Shown piece after piece: positions 21,196 through 30,764 of a stretch of 64,000 nucleotides of DNA. This DNA comes from Prionace glauca (Eukaryota > Chordata > Chondrichthyes > Carcharhiniformes > Carcharhinidae): positions 111,892,437 to 111,956,436 of the forward strand of contig CM075729.1 of assembly GCA_037974335.1 (NCBI GenBank), given 5' to 3'. Positions within the stretch are counted from its first letter, which is position 1. Each line of letters opens with the position of its first letter. Made by a program: the position numbers and the translations under genes. The notes below the pieces were generated by a model. It had not been told where the DNA came from. It searched no databases and was given only the letters and a program-made list of their open reading frames with translations.

Positions 21196-21825
21196 CAAAC
21201 AAAGAACACACAGGAATAGGCCCTTTGGCCCTCCAAGCCTGCACCGATCATATGTTCCTAACTAGACCATCCATTTGTACCCCTCTATTCCCAGTCTGTT
21301 TATATGGCTAACTAGATAAGTCTTAAATGATTCTCACGTATCTGCATCAACCACCTTGCTTGGTAGTGCATTCCAGGCTGCTACCAACCTCCGTGTAAAA
21401 TATGTCCTCTGCATATCTGTATTAAACCTTGCCCCCCACCTCCCCCCTTACTTTGAACTTGTGACCCCTTGTGTTTGTCATTTCTGACCTGGGAAAAAGC
21501 TTCCAACTGTTTACCCTATCTATGCCCTTCATAAGATAAACTTCAACTAGGTCGCCCCTCAACCTCTGCCTTTCCAGGGAGAACAACCCTAGTTTATTCA
21601 ATCTCACCTCATAGCTAAGACTCTCCATACCAGGCAACATCCTGGTAAACCTTTTCTGCACTCTCTCCAAAGCCTCCAAGTCCTTCTGGTAGCGTGGCGA
21701 CCAGAATTGGACGCAGTATTCCAAATGTGGCCTAACCAATGTTCCATATAACTGCAACATCATACACCAACTTTTATACTATGTGCCCATCCAATAAAAG
21801 CAAGCATGCCAAATGCCTTCTTAGC
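21196..21825 (-). mobile_element. CR1 3' fragment nested in L2s
   Basis: Minus-strand frame 21,763-21,422 encodes the CR1 C-terminal region (LYGTLVRPHLEYCVQFWSPR, QKRFTRMLPGMESLSYEVRL, LFSLERQRLRGDL). The 3' end lies at ~21,196 (AACAAAGAACACACAGGAAT on the plus strand). 5' truncated. Confidence 0.75.
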
Positions 21826-21865
21826 AAGAAGCTGTTCTTGAGTCGGTTGACTCAAGAACTGACTT

Positions 21866-21968
21866 GAGTTACTGTGTGGAGTTTGCACGTTCTCCTCCCG
21901 TCTGTGTGGATTTCCTCCGGGTGTTCCAGTTTCCACCCATAGACCGAATGAAGTGTTGGTTAGGCGAT
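21866..21968 (+). mobile_element. SINE-1 core fragment
   Basis: ACTGTGTGGAGTTTGCACGT to GACCGAATGAAGTGTTGGTT: only the conserved central block remains. It lies just after a perfect palindrome (21,834-21,859). Confidence 0.7.
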
Positions 21969-22084
21969 CTCAGTAGAAGGTGGAAGAGACTATGTCCGGG
22001 GTGCATGGCACCCAGGAATGGGGCGGGGCTGCTGGATGCACTTGCAAAGATGAAACAGACCACTTTGCACAAGCAACTTATATT

Positions 22085-22658
22085 TATACAACTAGAGGCC
22101 ACAGACACAAAATAATGGGCGAAAGTGATTATTGTTTTCGCCCTGAGAGTATTTGGAATCTGGATCATGCTTCCTGAGAGCTTGGTGGAGGCAGGTTCCA
22201 TTGAGATACCGGAAAGGGAATTAGATTGCTTTCTGAAAAAAAGAATGTGTAAGGTTAAGGGGACAAGGCGGGGGAATGGCATGAGGTAGAATGCTCTTTC
22301 AGAGAGCCAGTGGGGGAGTTCAGATCTAGGGGTCAGAGTTTGAGGATAAGGGATAAACCTTTTGGGACAGACGTGAGGAGAAATGTCTTCACCCAGAGGG
22401 TAGTGAATGCAAGGAATTCACTACCACAGAGAGTATTTGAGGCCAAAACGTTGTCTGATTTCAAGCTGAAATTAGATGTTGATCTTGTAAAGGGAACAAG
22501 CAAAGTGGAGGGAACAGGATATTGAATTTGGTGATCAGCCATGATCAAAATGAGCAGACTCGAAGGGCCGAATGGCCTATGTCTACTTTATTTTTTATGT
22601 TTTAGTGCAGAAACAATGGGCTGAATGGCCTCCTTCTGCACTGTAAAGGTTTTGTGAT
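22085..22658 (+). mobile_element. CR1-C 3' end interrupted by another CR1 3' end
   Basis: Outer CR1-C: 22,085-22,315 (CTTGGTGGAGGCAGGTTCCA, GGGAATTAGATTGCTTTCTG), resuming at 22,601-22,658 (ATGGGCTGAATGGCCTCCTT). An inner copy lies at 22,317-22,600. Confidence 0.6.
22317..22600 (+). mobile_element. CR1 3' fragment nested in CR1-C
   Basis: Encodes FGTDVRRNVFTQRVVNARNS and continues to ATCAGCCATGATCAAAATGA and GGGCCGAATGGCCTATGTCT, a complete CR1 3' end lying inside the outer 3' end. Confidence 0.65.
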
Positions 22659-22727
22659 GAGGCAAACTTAGTAATGGTGTGGATGTGGAGTCAAAAACTC
22701 ATCTTGGGGTCAAATATGAATGTCCTA

Positions 22728-22921
22728 GCCCATCTACGTGGGTTTCCTCCAGATACTCTGGTTTCATCTCACAGTCCAAAAGATATGCTGGTCAGATGCA
22801 TTGGCTGTGTTAAATTCACCCTCAGTGTATCCAAATAGGTTCTGGAGTGTGGCGACGGAGGAATTTTCACAGTAACTTCATTGCAGTGTTAACGTAGTGA
22901 TGGATAAATAAACTTTAAACA
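22728..22921 (+). mobile_element. SINE-1b, 5' truncated
   Basis: Starts in the core (TACGTGGGTTTCCTCCAGAT), has GTGTATCCAAATAGGTTCTG and ends GATAAATAAACTTTAAAC. Confidence 0.75.
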
Positions 22922-23059
22922 GTATTTTGAGCAAATGGGTTTGGTCCAAAATCATTGTTAGGAGCAAAGACATAGAGCAAGAGTGGGGCAACACAATGAG
23001 AGGCCATTCAGCCCATCATTGCTCTTCCAATGACTACACCGCTTCGTCTGACTCTCCCT

Positions 23060-23655
23060 GATCCCAGCAATGTCTTTATTGTTACTAATTCTATCCATAT
23101 TGAGGGTCACTCTTAAATCCGTATGCATGATCCTACAGACCATTCTAATCGCAGAGAGCTATTATCGATTAGAATTAGACATTACTCTGCACGAATCTTT
23201 TACCAATCACCACAAAGCACTCTCCCCTCCGATCACCGGATCGCCCTGTCAACAGAAACAATTCCCCTTCATTTACTCCATCTAAACTGTGGGCGAAGTG
23301 AAAACACCTCCATCGAATCTCATCTCAGCTTCTTCTGCTCTGAGGACAACAAGCACAGCTCCTCCAGTATAGAGTGGATAGCGTACCTGTGGAACTCTTT
23401 GCTGCAGAAGGCTGTGGAGGCCAGGTCACTGAGAGTCTTTGAGACAGAGATAGATAGATTACTGATTAATAAGTCAATCAGGGGTTATGGGGAAAAGGCA
23501 GGAGAATGGGGATGAGAAAAATATCAGCCATGATTGAATGGTGAGCAGACTCGATGGGCCGAGTGGTCTAATTCAGCTTCTCTCTCTTATGTATTAACCT
23601 CATCTTTGGGATGATAATGTCCCTTCTGCACATATTATCCAAAACCCTTCCAAAC
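23060..23655 (-). mobile_element. CR1 fragment split by a second CR1
   Basis: Reverse-complement blocks at 23,060-23,370 (ATCTCAGCTTCTTCTGCTCT, AAGCACAGCTCCTCCAG) and 23,598-23,655 (CCTCATCTTTGGGATGATAA, CCAAAACCCTT) are consecutive in CR1 3' coding ends. The plus-strand CR1 between them is a later insertion. Confidence 0.6.
23373..23597 (+). mobile_element. CR1-E 3' end nested in CR1
   Basis: Encodes LWNSLLQKAVEARSLRVFET, then GGGGTTATGGGGAAAAGGCA, ATCAGCCATGATTGAATGGT and GACTCGATGGGCCGAGTGGT. Confidence 0.7.
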
Positions 23656-23659
23656 ATGG

Positions 23660-23975
23660 AGTGGCACGGTGATACAGTGGTTAGCACTGCTGCCTCACAG
23701 CATCAGGGACCTGGGTTCAATCCTGGTCCCGGGTGACTGTTTGTGTGGAGTTTTCACATTCTCCCCGTGTCTGCTTCAGTTTCCTTTGGGTACTCCGGTT
23801 TCCTCCCACAGTCCAAAGATCTGTGGGTTAGATAGATTGGTTGTCCTAAATTGATCCTTAGTTTCAGGGGAATTAGCAGGGTAAATACTTTGGGTTATGG
23901 GGATAGGATCTGGGTGGGATTGTTGTCAGTGCAGGTTGAATGGCCTCCTTCTGTGCTGTAGGGATTCTATGAATA
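23660..23975 (+). mobile_element. SINE-1a
   Basis: Full copy, GTGGCACGGTGATACAGTGG to GGCCTCCTTCTGTGCTGTAG and ATTCTATGAA. It follows directly on CR1 sequence. Confidence 0.85.
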
Positions 23976-24092
23976 CCAACTGCTGTGATTATACCTTGCA
24001 AATCTAAAAAAGTAAATGGCTCAACAGTTAACTTCAGTTCAACCCAAATATGATCTGCTGGGATGGCTGGAGACAAATTATCTGTGTCTCTT

Positions 24093-24233
24093 TAAAGTTT
24101 ATTTATCAGTGTCACAAGTAGTCTTACATTAACACTGCAATAAAGTTACTGTGAAATTCCCCAAGTTGCCACATTGCGGCGCTTGTTCGGCTACACTGAG
24201 GGAGAATTTTCACGCTAATGCACCTGACCAGCC
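24093..24233 (-). mobile_element. SINE-1b tail fragment
   Basis: TTATTTATCAGTGTCACAAG to CGCTTGTTCGGCTACACTGA. Core and head missing. Confidence 0.75.
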
Positions 24234-24488
24234 ATTGCTTGAATTTTCCCCAGTTCCTGCCTCTCCCAGTTTGGGGATTGAGAAATGGAGAGTGGCAGGG
24301 GGCAATGGGAATTGACAAGCAGGGAGTGGCAGGGGGCAATGGAAAATGGAACTGGCATTGACATTTGGTCAGGAAGTTGAGCAAGGCTGTATTACAGGCT
24401 ACACGTCATCTCTTGCCTGCACAGTTTGACCTTTGGAGACAGCATGTCCAGATGAGAATTGCTGACATTCTGTGAACCATAACAATGG

Positions 24489-25084
24489 AGTAAAAAGTCT
24501 GACAACACCAGGTTTTAGTCCAACCGATTTATTTGATAATATTCTCACAAGCTTTCGAGGGGACTGCCTCTTCGTCAGGTGAATGGAGAGTTCTGGCCTC
24601 AGACAGAGCATATAAAGCACAGACAGTTGCTGATTAGAATGCGAATCCTTACACCTAACCTGCTGTTCAAGTCTTAAAGTGGCTGATAATGTGAGTGGAA
24701 GGAGCACTGATCACAGGTTAAAGAGATGTGTATTGTCTCCAGACAGTACAGTAAGTGAGGTTTTGCAAACCCAGGCAAGTCACGGGGGTTACAGATAGTG
24801 CGACATGAACCCAAGATCCCTGTTGAGACCGTCCTCATGTGTGCGGAACTTGGCTATCAGTCTCTGTTCAGCGACTCTGCGCTGTCGTGTGTCGTGAAGG
24901 CCGCCTTGGAGAATGCTTACCCGAAGGTCAGAGGCTGAATGCCCGTGACCACTGAAGTGTTCGCCAACAGGAAGGGAACAGTCTTGCCTGATGACTGTCG
25001 AGCGATGTTCATTCATCCGTTGTCGTAGCATCTGTATGGTCTCCCCAATGTACCATGCTTCGGGACATCCTTTCTTGCAACGTA
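24489..25084 (-). mobile_element. PLE-1, 5'-truncated Penelope-like retroelement
   Basis: CATAACAATGG occurs at 24,478-24,488 and 25,085-25,095 (11-bp target duplication). On the minus strand the interior reads a GIY-YIG endonuclease end: a Cys pair, WYIGET, then LRQRMNEHRSTVIRQD, PVGEHFSGHGHS and AEQRLIAKFRTHEDGLNRD. This pattern is characteristic of Penelope-like element C-termini, which nick the target. The 3' terminal repeat follows, with a hammerhead-like core at 24,553-24,578. The reverse transcriptase is absent because the copy is truncated, so it is a non-functional remnant. Confidence 0.8.
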
Positions 25085-25205
25085 CATAACAATGGGACAG
25101 GGTTTACTCCTGGTCCAGTGACGAGGAATGCAGGAAACTAAAGTTCGTAACAGGAATGTGGGCAACATTGCCATCTGCTGGTGGACTGTGAGAAATTTCA
25201 AATAC

Positions 25206-25323
25206 AGTAAAAAGTCTGACAACACCAGGTTTTAGTCCAACCGATTTATTTGATAATATCCTCACAGGTGTTGTCAGACTTTTTACTGTGTTTACGCCAG
25301 TCCTACGCCGGCATACCCACATC
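25206..25323. mobile_element. Short PLE-1 fold-back with 14-bp target duplication
   Basis: Arms CAGTAAAAAGTCTGACAACA and TGTTGTCAGACTTTTTACTG are inverted. AGAAATTTCAAATA is duplicated at 25,192-25,205 and 25,324-25,337. No coding sequence and no complete ribozyme core remain between the arms. Confidence 0.8.
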
Positions 25324-25479
25324 AGAAATTTCAAATAACCAGGGATTTAAGTTACTAATAAAATACTGTTAGTGAAATGATAGATCAGATTTACAAGCCA
25401 ACAGGGGAACAGTTTACATAAAGACACATATAAGCATAGTAAGAGCACCTGTTTCTAACACATATATTTTGCGGTCTTA

Positions 25480-25617
25480 TCAAGAGGGGGATCAAGGGTT
25501 ATGGGGAGAATGTAGGAGAATGAGAATGAGAACCATATCCACCAGGATTGGATGGCAGAGCAGATCTGATGGGCTGAATGGCCTAACTCTGCTTTTATGT
25601 CTTATGGTCTTATGGTG
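25480..25617 (+). mobile_element. CR1 3' end fragment
   Basis: ATCAAGGGTTATGGGGAGAA, GATGGGCTGAATGGCCTAAC and terminal TTATGTCTTATGGTCTTATG octamer-like repeats. Confidence 0.7.
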
Positions 25618-26017
25618 TAAGAGATTTAACTAAATATGAGATCTGAACAAGTATTTCTGATTTAAACATTTATTTTGGATCTTTAAAAATATATTTCAGC
25701 TGTATATTCAAGAAATCTGTACACTTTGGCCAAAAGCAGGTTGCTGCAAAGCCTAATGAGGTAAGAGGCATATTGAGACGAACCATATTCTTTAGGACAA
25801 TGAAACTACAGAATGTGTAATTCTTATCACAGAGGTTAATAGCAGTAAGGTTGTCTCAGCCATTATGAATAGGGGAGTTCATATTGTGCAGGTAAAGCAG
25901 GTCTCCTCAGAGTCCCTTACAAATAAGTTTGTTCACACTGTCCAGATAAGATGGTTTCAGAGTTCCTTATGAATAGGGCTGTTCACATAATCTGCATAAA
26001 CTAGGCCTTTTCAGACA
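25618..26017. other. Unassigned AT-rich sequence
   Basis: Contains two related ~60-base segments near 25,865-25,990 (GTTCATATTGTGCAGGTAAA / GTTCACATAATCTGCATAAA contexts), suggesting a decayed tandem repeat. No gene seen. Confidence 0.3.
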
Positions 26018-27545
26018 TTTGAGTTGATTTTGATTTCATTTCATTTATTCTTGTTACATAAGAACATAAGAAATAGGAGCAGGAGTAGGCCATCCAGCCC
26101 TTCGAGCCTGCCCCGCCATTCAATAAGATCACGGCTGATCTGTCGTGGCTCAGTTCCACATTCCCGCCCTCTCCCCATAACCCTTAATCCCCTCTCTTAT
26201 CAAAAACCCATCAACCCGCTTCTTAAAAATATTTAGCGAGGCAGCCTCCACCACTTCAACGGGCAGAGAATTCCAGAGATTCACCACCCTTTGAGTGAAG
26301 AAGTTCCTCCTCAACTTCGTTCTAAACCACCCCCCATTTATCTTGAGGCTATGCCCCCTAGTCCTACTGTCCTTTCTGAGCGGGAAGAGTCTCTTCACCT
26401 CTATCCTATCCATCCCATTCATCATCTTATACGTCCCAATGAGATCTCCCCTCATTCTTCTAATCTCTAACGAGTACAAGCCCAGTTTATTCAGCCTCTC
26501 CTCATAGCTCAACCTCCTCAACTCCGGTATCAGCCTAGTAAACCTCCTCTGCACTCCCTCCAAGGCCAAAATATCCTTGCGTAAGTGCAGCCACCAAAAC
26601 TGCACACAGTACTCCAGCTGCGGCCTCACCAATGCCCTATATAGCCACAGCAAGACCTCCCTACTTTTATATTCAATCCCCCTCGCGATGAAGGCCAGCA
26701 TCCCATTCGCCTTCCTGACCACCTGCTGTACCTGCAGGCTGGGTTTTTGCGACTCATGCACAAGGACCCCGAGGTCCCTCTGCACCGTCGCCTGCTGCAG
26801 TTTTTCACCCCGTAAGTAATAGTCCTTCCCACCATTATTCCTACCAAAGTGGACCACCTCACACTTGCCAACATTAAATTCCATTTGCCAGTTGCTGTAT
26901 TACATACAGTGAAAAGTATTGTTTCTTGCATGCTATGCAGACAAAGCATACCGTTCATAGAGAAGGAAGTGAGAGAGTGCAGAATATAGCTGGGGTGTAG
27001 AGAAAGATCAATTTAATAATGCAAGGTAAGTCCATTCAAAAGTCTGACAGCAGCAGAGAAGAAAATGTTCTTGAGTCAGTTGGTACGTGACCTCAGACTT
27101 TTGTATCTTTTTCTCGATTGGAAAGAGAGTTTCCGGAGTATGTGGGGTTGTTAATTATGCTGGCTGCTTTGCTGGGGCAGTGGGAAGCGTAATCAGAATA
27201 AATAGAAGGGAGGCTGGTTTGAGTGATGGATTGAGTTACATTCACAACCTTCTGTAGTTCCTTGCAGTCTTGGACAGAGCAGGAGCCATATCAAGCTATG
27301 ATACAGCCAGAAAGAAAGCTTTCTATTGTGCATCTGTAAAAGGTGGTGAGAGTCGTAGCTGACATGCCAAATTTCCTTCATCTCCTGAGAAAGTAAAAGC
27401 GTCGGTGGGCTTTCTTAACTACAATGTTGGCATGGGGGTGGGGGAGAGATCCAGGACAGGTTGTTGGTGACCTGGCCACCGAAAAACTTGGAACTCTCAA
27501 CCCTTTCTACTTTGTCCCCTTTGAACACCTTCTCCGCATGAGAAT
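26018..27545 (-). mobile_element. L2s 3' part split by CR1-A
   Basis: The L2s terminus (GATTTCATTTCATTTATTCT, 26,032-26,051) and the continuing 3' UTR and C-terminal coding region (26,905-27,545; CAGTGAAAAGTATTGTTTCT, TTCTTGAGTCAGTTGGTACG, CAACCTTCTGTAGTTCCTTG) flank the CR1. The coding frame is broken on the minus strand. Confidence 0.75.
26060..26899 (-). mobile_element. CR1-A 3' fragment nested in L2s
   Basis: Single open frame of 244 codons (26,884-26,150) for the region downstream of the RT core: MEFNVGKCEVVHFGRNNGGK, LYRALVRPQLEYCVQFWWLH, RRFTRLIPELRRLSYEERLN, FFTQRVVNLWNSLPVEVVEA. Ends in AAGAACATAAG octamers. TTACAT at 26,054-26,059 and 26,900-26,905 is a likely short target duplication. 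Young copy; the RT core is missing through 5' truncation. Confidence 0.85.
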
Positions 27546-27934
27546 ATGCATCTGTCCGGCTTGGCTATTGATGCAAGCAAGGATTGGTGGGAGCCTTAAC
27601 TTTGACCTTTGTAGCCAAGCATCGGGAGTTGTTCAACAACACAGGGAGGAAGCATTCGGATTCTATGGACCAATGAAACCCCATGAGGTCAAAGGGTAAA
27701 ATGCAATTTGGCTAAAATATATGACAGGTATAAACTGTGATTGATTTGTATCGAAAGTGATTGATTCATAACTAATGGAGGTTGGGAAATGTAAGCTTGA
27801 GAAATGTATAATTGACCTCTCTGATGCATTGTAACCTCAGAGCGGTGTTTGAATACTCAAGGCCTTCTCTTGTACTAAGGCACTGGACTGCCCAATGCTC
27901 ATTCTCCCATCGATCGTTGGTTAATAAAGATCAA
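27546..27934. other. Unassigned; weakly LTR-like
   Basis: The stretch 27,700-27,945 ends with a compact sequence containing GTTAATAAAGATC and is bounded by other repeats. The layout is loosely reminiscent of a solo LTR end, but no second copy, target duplication or internal viral sequence is visible. Unclassified. Confidence 0.2.
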
Positions 27935-28005
27935 GGCCATAATTGAACTCGGGTCTCTGGTGCTGTAAGGCAACAGTGCTGACCGTTGTGCCACCGTAAC
28001 ACCCC
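27935..28005 (-). mobile_element. SINE-1 head fragment
   Basis: AATTGAACTCGGGTCTCTGG to GACCGTTGTGCCACCGTAAC: only the tRNA-like head. Confidence 0.65.
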
Positions 28006-28140
28006 AGATTGGGGAGAACTCCCCGGGTTATTCTTTGAAACAGTTGTTTGGGATCTTTGGCATCCAACTGAGGGTGCCCAGCAGGCCTCCGAGTTAGTCT
28101 CACACCTAAAAGACAGCACCTCCAACACTAGAGTATCTAG
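28006..28140 (+). repeat. Rep-D fragment
   Basis: CCCAGATTGGGGAGAACTCC, GAGGGTGCCCAGCAGGCCTC and AAAGACAGCACCTCCAACAC. Related to 3,886-4,010 on the other strand. Confidence 0.4.
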
Positions 28141-28904
28141 CAAGCCAAAGGATCAATTCTGGTTCAATGAAGAGTGCAGGAGAATGAGCCAGGAACAGCA
28201 CCAGGTCTATATGAAAATGAGGTTTCAACCTGAACCACCTTGTGGTGGCACAGTGGTTAGCACTGCTTCCTCACATCTCAAGCGACATGGGTTCGATTCC
28301 CAGCTTGAGCCACTGCCTGTGTGGAGTTTGCACGTTCTCTGCGTGGGTTTCCTCCGGGTGATCCGGTTTCCTCCCACTGTTCAAAGATGTGCAGTTTTGG
28401 TGCATTGACCATGCTAAATTGACCCTTAGTCTCCCGGGATGTGTAGGTTAGAGGGATTCGCCGAGTAAATATGTGGGGTTACGGAGATTGGGGTTGGGTG
28501 GGATTGTTGTAGGTGCAGACTCGATGGGCTGAATGGCCTCTTTCTGCACTGTAGGGATTCTATGAACCCAGTGAGGCAACAACAAAGAATGCCTTCAAAA
28601 ACCAAACTGAGGAAGCAGCATGCAATAGACATAGCTAAGCAATCTCACAGCCAGCAGATCAGCTTAAACTCTGCAGTCCTACCACACCCGAGTATATATG
28701 CTGTTAGACAATTGAACAACAAACTGGAGGAGGAGGTTCCACAACTATCTCCATCCTCAGTAATGGGAGTGCCCAGCACATCAGTGCAAAAGATAAAGTT
28801 GAAGAATTCGCATCTTCAACCAGAAATGTTAAGTGGATGACCCATCACAGCCTCCTCAGGAGGTCTCCCAGCACTGAAGATGCCAGTCCTGAAACAATTC
28901 CATT
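28141..28904 (+). mobile_element. LINE-J internal coding fragment split by SINE-1a
   Basis: Reads fragments of the region between endonuclease and RT: DQFWFNEECRRMSQEQHQVY before the SINE, and ARQQQRN-like, MGVPSTSVQKIK-like and SSPSTEDASPETIPF-like pieces after it. Frames shift several times. TGAACC at both SINE edges fits a short target duplication. Confidence 0.5.
28236..28566 (+). mobile_element. SINE-1a nested in LINE-J
   Basis: Full copy, TGGTGGCACAGTGGTTAGCA to GCACTGTAGGGATTCTATGA, with A/B boxes and core. Confidence 0.9.
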
Positions 28905-29397
28905 CACTCACCATAGAAAGCATTCTTTCTGGTTGTATCACAGCTTGGTATGGCTCCTAATCTGCCCAAGACTGCAAGGAACTATAATGGGTCGTGAACG
29001 TAGCCCAATCCATCACACAAACTATCCATTGACTCTGTCTACACTTCCTGCTGCATTGGAAAAGCAGACAGCATAATTAAGAACCTCAAGCACACCGGAC
29101 ATTCTCTCTTCCACCTTCATCCTTCAGGAAAAAGATACAAAAGCCAGAGGTCATGTACCAGCTGACTCAAGAACAGCTTCTTCCCTGCTGCTGTCAGACT
29201 TTTGAATGGACCTACCCTGTATTAAGTTGATCTTTCGCTACATCCTAGCTATGATTGGACCATTACATTCTGCGCTCTCTCCTTTCCTTCTTTATGAACA
29301 GGATGCTTTGTCTGTATAGTGTGTAAGAAATAATACTTTTCACTGTATACTAATATGTGTGCCAAATTAAATCAAATCCAATCAAATCAAATCAAAA
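28905..29397 (+). mobile_element. L2s 3' fragment
   Basis: Starts CATAGAAAGCATTCTTTCTG, continues TTGTATCACAGCTTGGTATG and TCAAGAACAGCTTCTTCCCT, and ends in repeated AATCAAATCAAATC. Coding end broken. The repeated AATCAAATC tail marks the priming end. Confidence 0.8.
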
Positions 29398-29937
29398 TCT
29401 CTGTGATATCACAAAATGGCTAAAGACACTGGGTTCAGGGCAATGGGGGTGGGGGGGGAAAAGGGGGTGCCTGAATTTTGGCAGTGAGACTAGGGCTGGA
29501 ATTCTCCAACCTCACATGCCCTATTTCTGCTGTCAGTAAGAGCAGATAATTCAGTGCTCAGCCAAATCTCCATTCACTACAGCGGAACTGATGAGGTTCT
29601 GGGGAAGATATTCTTTCAGAGAGTGCAGACTTACAGGGCCAAAAGGCTTCCTTCTGCACAGTAGGAATTCTATGGATTCAGCATTTCTTATTTTAACTCA
29701 ACTCACTGAGTGAGACGTGCGTGGGACCTGGTAGATTGCTGACTTTCCAATTTTGGGCAGTATTTCTTGTTGATTTCAATGGAGAGTAAAACCAGACGGC
29801 TATAGAACTGAAATTGTATCCAATCCTGTCAGTTTTCTGGCTGAAGTTCACTTTTCTCTCCTCCCATCCCCAACCCTCCCACCCTGCGTGACTTTAAATG
29901 TTGATAGACTTACCCGGTGCAATATTCAGTAGCAGCA
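29398..29937. other. Unassigned sequence with a CR1/SINE tail scrap
   Basis: GGCTTCCTTCTGCACAGTAG at ~29,645-29,665 is a CR1-C or SINE-1a tail end. The rest is unrecognised. Confidence 0.3.
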
Positions 29938-30275
29938 GGGGCAGCACGGTGACAGAGTGTTGCCTCACGGCGCCAGGGACCCGGGTTCAATTCCGGTCTC
30001 GGGTGACTGCCTGTGTGGAGTCTGCACATTCTCCCCGTGTCTGCGTGGATTTCCTCTGGGTGCTCCAGTTTCCTCCCACATTCCAAAGACGTGCAGGTTA
30101 GGTTGATTGACCATGCTAAATTGCTCCTTGGTGTCTAGGATGTGAATGTTGGATGGATTGGGTGCGGGGTTATGGGTGTAGAGCGGGGGGGGGGTTTGAG
30201 CCTAGATAGAAGGGTCCTTCGGAGGGTCAATGGGCCGAATGGCCTCTTCTGCTTTGCAGGAATTCTGTGATTCTA
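29938..30275 (+). mobile_element. SINE-1a
   Basis: GGGGCAGCACGGTGACAGAG to GCAGGAATTCTGTGATTCTA. Contains a G-homopolymer at ~30,184-30,195. Confidence 0.85.
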
Positions 30276-30289
30276 GCAAAACAAAAACA

Positions 30290-30480
30290 AAAACTGGGGA
30301 GAAAATAGACTCAGCAGGTCCATCAGCATCTGTGGAGCGAGAAAACAGGATGAAGGTGTGTGACCTTTTAATGGGACTTTCTGATGAATGGACCTGTAAC
30401 ATTAACTCTCTTTCTCTCTCCACAGATGTCGCCTGACCTGCTGGGTTGCTCCAGTTTTCCTGCTTTTATTTCAGATTTTT
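30290..30480 (+). mobile_element. PLE-2 fold-back
   Basis: Inverted arms: GACTCAGCAGGTCCATCAGC and ATCTGTGGAG on the left, CTCCACAGAT and CCTGACCTGCTGGGTTGCTC on the right. The centre has CTGATGA (30,381-30,387) followed by TGGACCTGTAACATTAACTC, a degraded hammerhead-like core. No coding sequence. Confidence 0.55.
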
Positions 30481-30694
30481 AGCTTGTGTTCCATTTGATT
30501 TAGGGTCAGAAGAAGGTGTGGGGCCTTTGAAACATATTGCATTAATTCAGCTTAACCGTACATTACCCAGACCAGTGGAAGATGGACTATGATCTCTTTA
30601 AGTTGCCTTTGAAAAGCCGACTGTAACTTAACTCCATTCAAAGAGATATCTTCGTAATTTTAGAATACCGAGCGACACATGGAAGACACTAGTA

Positions 30695-30760
30695 ACACTA
30701 GTAACTTCATTGCAGCGTTAATGTAAGCCTAGTCGTAACACTAATAAATAAACTCACTTA
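30695..30760 (+). mobile_element. SINE-1b tail scrap
   Basis: AGTAACTTCATTGCAGCGTT to CACTAATAAATAAACTC. Confidence 0.65.
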
Positions 30761-30764
30761 ATCC

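Larger units (their letters stand above)
20694..21865 (-). mobile_element. L2s 3' region split by SINE-1b and CR1
   Basis: L2s pieces at 20,694-20,792 (TTATTATTATCACATGTATT, GAAAAGTATTGTTTCTTGCC), 21,086-21,195 (GATCAACTTAATGCGAGGTA, TTCAAAAGTCTGATGGCACC) and 21,826-21,848 (AAGAAGCTGTTCTTGAGTCG) are collinear with the uninterrupted copy at 26,905-27,085. A SINE-1b and a CR1 fragment fill the gaps. Confidence 0.7.

Noticed and set aside
27700-27945. Possible solo LTR
   Set aside because: Only a polyadenylation-like signal and compact layout; no second copy, terminal TG/CA pair or target duplication could be seen.
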